From Gnetum montanum (Eukaryota > Streptophyta > Gnetopsida > Gnetales > Gnetaceae): a DNA stretch of 59,374 nucleotides. Position numbers and translations under genes: made by a program. The number at the start of each line of letters is the position of its first letter. Position 1 is the stretch's first letter. Where the stretch lies: contig MNCI01029990.1 of the NCBI GenBank assembly GCA_015680685.1, forward strand, positions 1 through 59,374, read 5' to 3'. The notes under the pieces are model-generated. The model was not told the origin of the DNA, did no database searches, and saw only the letters and a list, made by a program, of their open reading frames with translations. Shown in pieces: positions 45,240 to 56,520 of this stretch.

Positions 45240-46420
45240 CAAGGTGGTGGTTGCACTAGCCTATCTTGGTTCAAGGAAAAGTTTTACTTGTTGGATGTTC
45301 ATTAACTGCTTTTTATTTGGGCTTTCAGATTTGTAGATTAACATGGCCCTAGAGGAAAAGGTTTGATCAATTATATAAGATCCCTCCCACAATGTTTGAA
45401 ATTTTTCCTTTTAGGGTACATGTGTGGGGTTCTAATAGAGGACCTTATCTCCTAGTTGAAGTTTTACCTTTTGTATTCTTAGGTCATAACATTACTTGTT
45501 GAATACCTTGTGCACCTCATTCAAAGATAGGGTCACTAATCAATTTTCATCTAGCACGTTTAGGTTTATCAATCTTTCTTTTTGTACTAGACTTAGGTCA
45601 AGATTCAGATCACATGTTGTTGAGAGTGTATAGAGCTCAGATTGAATCAGGAGCATTGAAAGTTTTTCATGCACCAACTCATAGGGAGAATAGCCAATAG
45701 AAATTTTCTATGTTGAACGGTAAGCCCAAAGGGCATCATTAAGTTTTGTACTCCAATCCTTCCTATATTTACTAATGGTTCATGTTATTATTTTTGTGAT
45801 CTCCTAGTTAGTTACATCTGCTTAATCATTGACTTGGGGATGGTAGGGTGTTGTCAATTTATATTCAACCCCCAAGCATTGCATTAACTTTCTAAAAGTG
45901 GCACTTGTGAAATGAGTTCCATTGTCAGAAATTAGTGAACATGGCACCCCAAACCTATTTACAATATTTTGTTGTATAAATCTAGCCATAGTGGACAATG
46001 TATATTCAGTAATGGTTACCTACTTCTATCCATTTTGTGCAATAGACGACCACTACAATAATATATGCCTTTTCATTGGACATGGGTGTGATGGGACCCA
46101 TGAAGTCAATGTCCCATATGCCAAAAGATTCCAATGGTTAAATCCACTATTGAGGACCTTCCATGTGTGCGATCATCCCCTCATCTTGTTGAAAATGTTT
46201 ACAAGATTGGACAAACTAGTATGCATCCCTAAAGATTGTAGGCCAGTAGTATCCTACCATCTGGATTTTTATGGTCATGCATCTCCCTACATAGTGGCCT
46301 CCACAAGGCCCTTCGTGAGCATCCTAGAGAAGGCATAGTTGATCTTTGTTAGGGACACACCAATGAATCAGGCCATTGACACACACCTTGTAAAGGTGTT
46401 TGTTAATTTCCATGAAATAT
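45240..46420 (-). pseudogene. Athila-like integrase
   Basis: Minus-strand frames give the zinc region DAHEGPCGGHYVG...GYYWPTIF...SCKHFQQ, then FGIWDIDFMGPITP with the first Asp. After a frameshift near 46015 come RFGVPCSLISDNGTHFTS with the second Asp and PYHPQVND*ADVTN*EI, where the catalytic Glu appears as Asp. WSTKLNDALWAYRST and GYSPYELVHEKL follow. The C-terminus runs into the stretch shared with 56340-56519. Inactive because of stops and the frameshift. Confidence 0.78.
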
Positions 46421-46599
46421 TTGGGCCAATGAAGAAATTGTTACTTCTTTCTGAAATCAAGATCTTATGGCATCTCCTGAGTGAGAAGATAAGTGAGGAT
46501 GCCATTGTACCATGTTGTTTCTGTAGGCATTTGTTCATTTATTACTCTTGTAAAGATGAGTTTTCTTGGACTCTAATCAGAGAGAAGGCTTTCCTCCTC

Positions 46600-46990
46600 T
46601 TTAGTATCCCATCTTAAGTGAGAGAGGTGGTTAGTGACTACATTCTCAGTCCATTTTTTATCTACCATCATGAGATCGAATTTCTACAAGATCATGAGCC
46701 ACTGTATGACATGAGGGCTCACTGTTGGCTTAGTCATGAGGAAGTTGATTGCACTATGATCTATGTGCACAAATACTTTGTAGCCAAGCACATAGTGATT
46801 GAACTTTTCTAGAGCATACACCACTGCCATTAATTATTTTTCTATGGTGGTGTAATTTAATTCTTCTCCCACAATGCTTCATCTCATGTAGTGGATGTAG
46901 TATGGGCATTTCTTATCATCCATCTACATAACACTACTCCCAAAGCATAGTTAGATGCATCTTTCATGATGTGGAAGGGTCTGGACCAAT
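46600..46990 (-). pseudogene. Athila-like RNase H
   Basis: The minus-strand frame reads YTTIEK*LMAVVYALEKFNHYVLGYKVFVH and IDHSAINFLMTKP, then NVVTNHLSHL. This is the Ty3-type RNase H pattern (TEKELLAV...TDH...ADHLSR), continuous with RT upstream. Several TAG/TAA stops. Confidence 0.75.
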
Positions 46991-48146
46991 CTAGTGCTCA
47001 TAGGATTAGTGTTTCTACAAGTTTCTTCTTTAACTATTGGAATGCATGTTCACATTCCTTGGTTTAGATGAAAGGTGCATCTTTCTTTGTAAGCTATACC
47101 AATTATTTTGCGATCTTAGAGAAATTCTCTATGAATCACCAGTAGTAGCCTATCCAAGGAATGACCAAACATCTTTAACTATCTCTGGTTGGCGTGTTAT
47201 GCCTTGGATGATCCTTATCTTTTCTAGGTCTATCCCAATCCTTGCTTAAGTGATTCTATGCCCTAGTATAATGCCTTCCTAGATCATGAGGTGGCTCTTT
47301 TGCTAGTTCAGCCATAGATTTATTTCAACACATATCTTCAATACTTGCTTAAGTTGATCTAAGGCTTACTCAAATGTAGCTCCATAGGTGGAAAATTCAT
47401 CCATGAAGACCTCCGTACCATTACTGATTTACTATTGGAAAATACTAAGGATCAAGCATTGAAATGTTGTAGGGGCATTGCACAGACTAAATGGCATCTT
47501 CTAGTGTGATCTTCTAGCACAATCTGGATTTGGTTATAACCACTATAACCATCCAATAAGCTATAATAACAATACCTAGATATGATGTCTAGTACTTAAT
47601 CCAGAAATTACAATGGAAAATGATCTTTACATGTTGTCATATTCAATAGTCTAAAGTTGATGTAGACCCACCATTTGCCACCTTTCTTTGGCACAATTGC
47701 TAGTGGGCTAACCCACTTACTATCCACAATGGGATACATGAACCCCTTCTTGAGGAGTCATTCAATTTCCTCCTTAATGATATGCTTCAATTTGGGCTTC
47801 AGCTGGTGTAAATGTGATGTTGGCATATCCTTGGATTAATTCCTATTAGCTTAGGATATGACCAAGCAAAGGTTATTGGCCATTTGTTAACTATCTTTAA
47901 TAGCTTTTCTTTTTGTTTAGGAAAAAGTTTGGCATTAATTATGACTAGTTTACCATTGTCTAAAAATGCATATTCTATGTCGGCTGGTAAAGTTTTTAGC
48001 TCTAGGGATTCCTGCTTGAAGTTATTAGGAATTTTCAACTCTCCCCAATAAGTATCATCATCTTCATTAGTGAGTTGGGGATGAACTTTTTCAAGTTTAT
48101 CCACGCCTATAACATAGGTACATGTTAAGCTCTTAATTGGTTCCAT
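46991..48146 (-). pseudogene. Athila-like reverse transcriptase
   Basis: Open from 48146 for 115 codons: YAFLDNGKLVIINAKLFPKQ, then FAWSYPKLIGINPRICQHHI, the Athila-type connection (W-x-(I/L)-x-(D/L)-I-x-GI-P-C-H). After stops come KVANGGSTSTLDY (motif A region, decayed), MPFSLCNAPTTFQC and EVFMDEFSTYGATFE, where the catalytic YxDD box has become FMDE. Then HLMI*EGIILGH. Dead enzyme. Confidence 0.82.
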
Positions 48147-48520
48147 GCATAATGTGCTGCTATCTGAGTCAGCTATCGGCCACTAGGTGCCCTCCTATTT
48201 TGTGGCTACTACGTACAAACACCTTTGAATATTAATTTCTTGTACACATTAATTCACTACTTTAATGTATGTACTTTTGATGGACCAAATCTTCTACATG
48301 CAATTGAACCCATTATCATTGTATGCGATGCATGAAATATGCTTCTTCTCTATCTTGCCTAATTCATTTTCTTTGGAGATTTCCATAGAGAGATCCCTTA
48401 TGCCCATATGTGCATCAACCATGCTTAACCAAGCTCTTCCCATAATGATGGGGAACTCACTTTTGTAGTTTTCAACCTTAATCACTAGAAAATCAACAAG
48501 ATAGGACTATCCATAAACTA
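48147..48520 (-). pseudogene. Athila-like protease, C-terminal half
   Basis: The minus frame from 48485 reads FPIIMGRAWLSMVDAHMGIRD, LSMEISKENELGKIE and ISCIAYNDNGFNCM, matching the plus-strand copy at 3010-3170. The active-site triad is not clearly preserved upstream (48507-48812 carries the preceding part, ending in the LIEDIVIIVYG strand). Confidence 0.72.
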
Positions 48521-49449
48521 TGATCACAATGTCCTCTATTAATCCCAAAGGGACAGTAATTAACCGATTTGCCAATTCTAGATGGATGTTGCTCTTCTTG
48601 AGAGGTGGTAGGTTTGAGACCTTATACATGTCATGGGGGATGAAATTAACTCCAAAACTAGACTTAAGAAAAGCCTTACATGGCTCATGTCTAGTGATAT
48701 GTAGGTAAATGAGTGGACTTCCTGGGTTAAATCTTTTTATGGGAAGATTGCTAGGCTTGATCCAGTCGAAAATAGCATGATTTAGCATTATAGTGCAAAT
48801 CCAAGCTGGCACTTGGTTTGAAGGATACCTGAAGGTATTTGATGTAAAGGATGAGGGTATTGGAGATGTAGGATGATTAGCCGCGCTAGGTTATGAGGGT
48901 TGGAGAGGACTGTTGGGTCAAAAAGGGTCTTTTTTGGATCAATTATCTGAACCACTTGGCTTGAAAGCCTATTATGAATGTATAGCCCTCATAGCATTTT
49001 GTTGTTGCAACTGTGAAGGAATCTCACCTTGCATGGATCAAGCAGGGGGTAATTAGGTTGAAGCTGGAGGTGTCCATGTAAATGGATGCAAAGGGTAGTA
49101 TGGATATGGGTTTTTCCCTCAAGTAGATAGTGAATGTGTTTAGTCGTACTCTGGAGGGTAATAGTAATGTTGCTAAAAATAGTATCTGTATGGATTTGGT
49201 TTTCTATAAGGGTACTGTTCACTTTGGTAGAACTTCTTGGGGAGATGGGCTGCTAAAAATAGTATCCATATGGATCTGGTTGCCTATATGGGTAATGTTG
49301 ACTTTGGCAATGGCATTTCCCATGATTGTGATTAGTACCATTGTTGATACTATTCATACGATTGTGGAGGAGCTCCACTTGAGTAGTAAGCTTGTTGTTG
49401 TTGGTGGAACTACATTGGATAGCCTTGAGGATAAGATAATTTTCTAGGT

Positions 49450-51051
49450 GCATGCCTACGTGCTAAGTAAGTGTGACACCACAGGGAAAATCCCCTTTGA
49501 ATGTTCGTATTAACAAATGTCACAATCAGTTTCATCATCAGAGTTTGTTTCCACAACTTCCTCTATGGCCACAACTTTGCCCTTACCTCTTTGGTAGGCA
49601 TGTTTAGCTTCTTGTCACCTCCTACGGTTATGATCACTATTTTTCTCTTTTGATTCTTTAGCAATCTTCATAGCAGTTTAAAATTTTTCATCTGAAGAGT
49701 CCCATAATTTATCAACCTTTGTTGAAATATCAAAAATAGATTTTTGGATGGGAAAGGTTTTCTTGTTCATCACTTCATCAAGTGGTGACTCCTCCTTATC
49801 ACAAAATCGGACCTTCTATTTCCTGATAGAAGAGTCCCTATTATACTCTTCTGCACTTTCCTTTTTTCATAACTCATCTTGTTCTTTTTCTACCTACTTA
49901 ATCAACCTTTGGATCTAATGAGCTCTTAGTTCAAATAATCTAATGAACTCTTTGATCCAAAGTAGAAATAATCTTTCTAGAGTTTGTTTAGTTTCTACTT
50001 TGAGCCCATCTATGATGTAATGAAGTTGTTGCCTCTAAGAATAACCATGGCTAGGGCATCAGTGTAAGAGAGAACAATATCTATCCATGATGGCATCCAA
50101 GGTTTCATGTGTTCCCTATTTTCAGACTTGGAATTGCCTTCTCAGATTAGACACTCTAGAGTACATCTAGTATTTGTCATTAAATAGTTCTAGCATGGTA
50201 CTCCATCTACGAATAGATTCTAGTTGCAAGGATCAATACCAACTCTCTTCCTCTTTGATGAGTGTCCTAGGAAATAGCTTTAATTTTTCCTAATCATTTT
50301 CTATGTTTTGTAAAGTGTAGGCATCATGAAAGGCTTGTAGATAATTTTATGGATCAAAGTTATATCCCCCTCAAATATTGGAATATTNATCAGAAGATGA
50401 AGAACAATGTTTGGAATCAAATGAAGAGGATGGAGAGGAAGGTGAACCACCAGTGCCACCATGATGTCCACAACCACTTTTTCACTCATTATGACCACCA
50501 TCCTTAGATTCCTTGCCATTGTGATGCTTGCTCGAGTCCCTACGTTGGCTGTCACTTTTTCTTGAATCTAGTTTATGAATAGTGGATTGTAGGTTCAAGG
50601 TCGCACCCTCATCATCAATAATAGGGGGTGGCAAATCTTCATGTTGAAAACCTTTAAAGGAAGGATCCTCATTGTCATCTTGCTCTAGCAGGAACAAGGG
50701 ATTAGTGTAATGTTTCCCCTTCATAGCCTCATGGTGCTTCTCCAGATATCGATATTGCTTGTGTTGTGTTTCAATGGGATGGTAATCTCGAATGTTATAA
50801 CCATTCATAACACATTCATCATGAAGGTCTGTGATGCCAAAATTTTTAAGAGTTTGAAATAGCATCTCAAGCATAGATCAATCAGAAGGCAAGATGATGT
50901 TTCCCTCCATATCACGCCATCACAGTTGTTCATCCAAATGTAGGATGAAGGTGAAATCTAGTACATATTCATCAGGATGAGTATATACAACTTGGAAATG
51001 CTATGGGATTGATGATTTAACATCTTCACATTTGTGGAAAGAATAAGACAT
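49450..51051 (-). pseudogene. Athila-like gag, unit 2
   Basis: Starts MSYSFHKCEDVKS at 51051, open in parts: 50874-50482 gives 130 codons with EDLPPPIIDDEGATLNLQ and a basic tail SRKSDSQRRDSSKHHNGK. The core near 50130-50350 reads AFHDAYTLQNIE and KLFPRTLIKEE, and the Cys/His motif CDIC-x-YEHSKG lies near 49500-49520. The ambiguous base at 50388 falls inside the frame. Stops scattered. Confidence 0.75.
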
Positions 51052-51183
51052 TTTGCAAAACAAATAAAATTATCAATGTGCTTACTAGTTTATATGTCAT
51101 TGAGAGTGATGTTAACCTTAAGTTCATCCAATGATATGAATAATATTCACGAATCCTAGATAGCGCATGTTTCAACAAACAAA

Positions 51184-51202
51184 GTCCTTGACAATAGCAC
51201 CA
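51184..51202 (-). other. Athila-like primer-binding site, decayed
   Basis: Minus strand reads TGGTGCTATTGTCAAGGAC one base after the LTR end. It resembles the tRNA-Asp-type site of Athila-group elements (TGGCGCCGTTGCCGGGGA); the six differences within 18 bases are all C-to-T or G-to-A. Confidence 0.65.
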
Positions 51203-51203
51203 A

Positions 51204-52151
51204 TGATGAGCAGTGAGGTACCCCTACATCCAACCATACGAATCACAAGCATTCACATGCGATCTAGTCGAATTCCATGGCCTTTGTAGTTTCTAATGCA
51301 CTAGTCTTCTAGGAAGTGAATCTTTGCCTTAAGGTCAATTTTTGTCTTCCCAATTACACTTGTGATGTACACTAGTATGGTTAAGTGTAATTGAGGCATT
51401 TGATTTTTATCATTTTATATTTTATGGTTTGGTGTTCAAAGGGAGATAAAAGTAATTAGATTAACTAATTTAAATGAACTAATTAACTATTGTCTAACTA
51501 GTCCTAACGTAAGCATTTGGTCCCACTTTCTACACACATCCTGAACCCATGAATCCACTGCTGGGTTACCAAGTGCTACACTACTAGGCATACCAAGTAA
51601 TAATGCTGCTAGGATTACCAAGCGAATGTGTAGTACGCTTGAACTGGTTGTACTTATGTGTTTAATCTATCTTGCTTATCTTACTTAATTTCTTCATTAG
51701 CTTAATTACTAGAAATCATTTAATAAATAATTAAAACATTTAATAAATTATAAAAAAATTTAAGAAATAATTTAAAATATTAAATGCATAAATAAAATAT
51801 TTAATCTATCCAAAGTACTACAAGGTTTATCAGAAAGCTCATCTTTATTGCCACACGCATTGTCGTGCTTAGGTACAATAATGCTCAAATAAAGATTCAT
51901 ACACTCAATAACTCCTATTGTGGGCACTCGGGAAAAATAGTCTAACTCTCAAATGAACAAACTGCAAGAGCTACACTACTACTAAAATCTTAATGTCATA
52001 AATGTGGTTGGTAGGCAAGTACTTATAGCCAAAAATTGGACACTACATCGATGGGGCCTTGTTGACACATGATATGCATAAACGAGGCCCAGTCGACAAG
52101 GTCACATCAATGAGGCCTCATCAACGTAGCTAACCAAACTGGGACTCATCA
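51204..52151 (-). repeat. Athila-like LTR C, shared by two units
   Basis: 948 bp with short inverted ends TGATGAG...CTCATCA. Collinear with LTRs A and B. On its left lies a primer site and gag (so it acts as a 5' LTR); on its right lies ORF3 (so it is also a 3' LTR). A TATA-like motif (TATAAGT, minus) lies at 52021-52027. Confidence 0.85.
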
Positions 52152-54272
52152 TTGACCTAATCTCTATCATGATTCCTGACTCTCTCAAATTCAAGAGCCT
52201 CTAGTTTCTAAGCAACTACCTTTATTATAGTGTTCTCATGAAGTTTACCAGTCTCCTCCATGGAGAGGTTTCTAGTTTCAACTATCAATCTCCTTAGCTC
52301 TATGTTTTCTATGGCTAGTTACTCCTACTGTTATTGGATAAAGTTAATCAATTATTGTTTAAGCTATCAACATTTTGTAGGCGATGGTTTTCTATGGTCA
52401 ATTACACATTCTCCTAACAGGTTAGATCCAAGGCCTTTAAATTTTATGTTGTGTAGCCTCTGCCAAGGATCAATAGAACACCACCATCTCCATTGCACCC
52501 TCAACCCCTTTTAGTTTGGTGTGAAGTTGTTCAAAAGCTTCATCTTTTTTCTATGCCAGGTTGAGAAATGCAAGGGTTAGCAAGTTGGGCTCTTAATTCT
52601 GCAACTTTAATAGCCAAGCACTCATTTAGCTTCTTGGCTATTTTGAGCTGCCTCTCCAAGATGATGTTTTTTCCCCTTACCTCTAGTAGCTCTGACTAGG
52701 TTGCAATAATACTATCTAAAAGATCAAAGACATCTAGAAGTGGTCTCCCAGTTCCCTTCAATCAGTCTAGTAGTTTTTCATGTTATGCTACACTTAATTT
52801 GTTGCTTATGATTCCTACAGATATCTACACATCTTTAAATGTAATGACGTTTGGTATAGACACTGTAGGTGTATTGAGTGTTTTAGAAATTCTATTAGCA
52901 ACCACCTCTATTGCTATCTCCTACCCTTGGTGCTACATCACCAACACTATTGCCCCCTTTCCCTCCTCCAAATGCACTAATAAGGTCACAACATTCATAG
53001 AGATTTCTGGGAGTGGATGTTGTTCTGTGAGAGATACCATAACCTCTCTAGCACTAAGATTTAACCTTCTAGACAACTACATACATTGGGGTAAGAAAAT
53101 GGATCCACCTCCCCCCATCAAGCTGACTATTCAAGCCACCTCATTTAGGTGACTCATTGTTGGCTGGTACATAGATGGATCCCCATCACTTATTCCTACT
53201 GGTTGCTCTTGTTCACTCAAGAGCCATTCTTAGTATTCATGCAACTGTTTGATTGTTGCAACAATGTCCAATGAAGCCATTTAAGTGGCAAGTGGAGGTG
53301 GTGGCTATTGCTCTTCTTGAATGGTTGTTGTAGGCATCTTATCTTTCATCATATTTGCCCAATTAGCAATTAGAGCATGCCTAATAACATCATTTGTATA
53401 ACAAACTATCCCTACCCTTCAATAGAGTTTTCTGATGAGGCATGGAAAGGGGAGTGCCTTCCTTCCATGTTCATTTTCTTTAAATTGCTTCTCTTTCTCC
53501 AGATAGATTAGTTGTGGAAGACTAACAGGGAGTCTCCCACTCAAAGTAGCACATGCATGGGTAGAAAAGGTAGTGATTTTTTTGGGCCTCATCATGGGGT
53601 TTAGGTGGAAGGCCGTAATCTTGTAGTGGAATCTTTCTACTGGTGTAAGCACATCAAACTCCTTGTAGTTGACACCATAGCATAGTTTCACCCATTCAAT
53701 TTTGATGCTAGGATCCACCTACATTGGAATCTCAATGAGATTTGCCCTTTTTTTGGCAACCCAAGAACTTTAGCAATGGCCTACACCAAGTAGGACACTA
53801 AGATGTCCTTGATTTTGATCATTAAACTAGCCTACCTGTTGTTCTAGAATAAGAGTTTCCATCCCATGTACCACTCCCCAGTGGAAGTGATAATTGGCCA
53901 CATGGGAGAGGTCTTTAGTTGGTCCTATAATTCTTTGGGTGCTTGCTCTAGGAATGGACCAAAGTTTAACTCCTAGAGCCCTATTTTTTGATCCTTCCTT
54001 AATTTCATTTGATTTAGGTAAGCTTTTGTTTAGGTCACCTCAAGGTTTGCTTGTTGCGCTAGCGCCTCATCCTAATGGAAATTTTCTGTTGTTGCTATTG
54101 GTTTTGGAATCTGATGAATAGATTCCACCTTGGCCTCTTCCCTAAGAAGAACTATGACATGGGTTGCAAGTGGTTCTTCCTAGGCTTCTTCTTGGCCACT
54201 TTCAAATCTTGGTCGTTTCTCTCTTGGTTGAGATAGTCCTCCTTCCTACATGTGTTTTCTTTTCGATGCCAT
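52152..54272 (-). pseudogene. ORF3 of an Athila-like element (unit 1)
   Basis: Begins MASKRKHM at 54272. Then KRPRFESGQEEA (charged), ELNFGPFLEQAPKEL, SPMWPIITSTGEWYMG, AIAKVLGLPKKG, WVKLCYGVNYKEFD and AFHLNPMMRPKKITTF, then a long Gln/Glu-rich, coiled-coil-like part down to about 52240. Collinear with 8202-10985 but complete at the N-terminus. Located after pol and before the LTR in sense orientation. No domain recognised; comparison to the Athila env-like frame is by position only. Many stops. Confidence 0.65.
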
Positions 54273-56519
54273 CTTCAATCACAACACATCCATGGATTAG
54301 TAGATATAACATGTAACTTTGAATATTTGAATACCTTATCTCATTAGTTAGTTACATTTGGCTAAGGTTGGACCATGATAAGTTTATTATTTTATTCTTA
54401 TTTTATTAATTGATTTTCATTATAAGTGTCACTGGAGCTCGTTGGAAGAGTTTAACTTTTATAATTTGGTGTTTAAATGTTGATTTCTTAGTTAAACCTT
54501 TATGGGAGTTAGTAAAGTGGTGAAAAATTTTCTATAAAAAATGGCACATTTGTGGCCCCCATGACTAAGAGCTTACCTTTGGTAACTATAGGGTTGAAGA
54601 ACATAGTGATTTGGATAAATGGTTAGGAAGTTATGGACTCTAGAAGGTTCTAGGCTTTGAAAATTTAAAAAACTTCCTTGGTGTTTATGAGTAAATGTGA
54701 AAATTTCTAAGGAGGGTCACACATATTTATAGTATTTTTGTGCTACGTCAACAAGGTCGCATATATGAGGCCTTGTATATGCATGGGCTTCATCAATGGG
54801 GCCTCGTTTACAGGGTCCGTAAAGAAAATTTTGAACTATGAATATCTTGAAAAATACAAGGAATTTTTGAATGAATTTGAAGTTCATGGAGTCCCAGAAA
54901 AGCAAACAATATGATGAAATCATTAAAGAGGATCTTTGAAAGCTCAAAAATTGAAAATTTTGATAGAGAACATGAGCATTGAACAAAATATGTAAAGGAG
55001 CACATGGTTGGATGTAGAAGATGGATGTATGAAAGATTCTAATTGTAAGAATACCTAAGGATAAGGTGTTTAATGAACCTAACCAACAAGTGGGTCATTT
55101 CCATAGTAGGAACATGCCTTGTTTGCACTTGCATAGACTCAACCCAAGGCATCTATGGGCCCCATAGGTGATTAATGGTTGATGGAATTTAAGGAGAAAA
55201 ACCTGGAAGATTCTACCAAAGAATTCAAGTATGTTAGACAAAGACATCGAATCAAGAACATGGACACCGGTAGTGAGGTGAGTTACAAGTAGCATTGATA
55301 GATGATGAAGAAGGTGGAATGGAATTCCGAATTGAGGTCATAAGAAGTCCCTTGTGGATTTGTGTTTAAATGACTTAAGAAGATTCATCCTTAGTCCAGA
55401 CCAAAACTAATCACTTTCAATGACTTTGCATTGCCACTCCAAGATTAATCCACCCCCTTAAGACACAAGAGTTCTCCCACAAAACAACCACCATTCATAA
55501 AGAGAAAAAAAGAGAAGCAAAAAGTAAGAGGAGGCCTTAGTTAAAGGGGACCTTCAAGCATGGGTAACATGTCTTTTTGGTCCCATAACCAGTGCTTGTA
55601 GTCCATTTATTTGTCTAAGGGATGTGCTTTGAATCCCCATCCTGTTTTTGTTTTTGTTTATTTTATTTTATTTTATTTATTTTGTTTTTTTATTTTTGGA
55701 TGAAAACCACACCATGCAAAGACTTTATTCAACTTCTTATTATTGGTCAACACAGAATGATAAGAAGTCTAAGAAAACACTCAAGAACCCAAGCAAGTAG
55801 AAGAGTACAAAGAGTGGTGAGTCCCCTTGAAGTTACACCTATGCAAACCTTGAATCATTTCCAATTTTGGAAATTACCAAGGTCACAAATTTATTAAAAG
55901 TTTATTTAATGAAAAAGGACCTCAAACTTCCAAAACAAGGAAAACCATAGAGTTTGTGGATGTGTGGATGTCATGGACTTACTACTTGTTTCATGAAAAA
56001 GAAACCAGGTCTTAGTCATCAATACAAAAAATTAGAAATAGAAACCAAAAATTAGCAAACAAAACATTAAGCACAAACCACCATTAGTAATAGTTACAAC
56101 ACCACTATGTCTTGTTGGCACAAAGCATGTTTATTAACAAAAATTAGAAAATCAAACTAAAATAATGTAAAATATATAAGAAAGTGTAAAATACTCAAGA
56201 AGGATTTAAATGTACTAACGATGGTGTAAAACAAAAATGGTGTAAAATAGGAAAAAAATATTTAAAATCAAAAAGGTGTAAAATAAACAATTTGCACAAA
56301 TAAAAATGTGTAAAACAAAAAATAGAAAAATTGAGAAGTAATGTATATGATTAGCACCGATGGCCGTCTCTCCCACAACTAAGTTGAAAGGAGGAGATCC
56401 AAAAAATTGAGTGTGATTGCTCATCTATTGAAGTATTTGTTGCACTAGCTTACTTAGGCTCGTGGAAAGGCTTTATTTGTTGGATGTTGATCAACTACTT
56501 TTTTTTTGGGCTTTCAGGT
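54273..56519 (-). other. Spacer and last part of pol of unit 1
   Basis: Parallel to 43111-45330. The part above about 56340 corresponds to the end of pol; the remainder is the noncoding spacer. Homology stops exactly where Tat2 begins. A (TTTTA)n microsatellite lies near 55645-55700. Confidence 0.65.
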
Positions 56520-56520
56520 T

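Larger units (their letters stand above)
43101..51203 (-). mobile_element. Internal region of an Athila-like element (unit 2), 3' end missing
   Basis: Read on the minus strand from LTR C: primer site, gag, protease, RT, RNase H, integrase and spacer. Homology with the parallel unit (56519 downward) stops near 43101, before ORF3 and a 3' LTR, so the element is truncated there. Gag and protease match the plus-strand element at 766-3349. Confidence 0.8.

Noticed and set aside
45922-46812. Chain of plus-strand frames (138, 92 and 64 codons)
   Set aside because: Opposite-strand shadows of the Athila-like integrase and RNase H.
50388-50388. Single N in gag as an assembly join like those at 3350 and 3815
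   Set aside because: The reading continues on both sides in the same order as the plus-strand gag copy, so it looks like a single ambiguous base.
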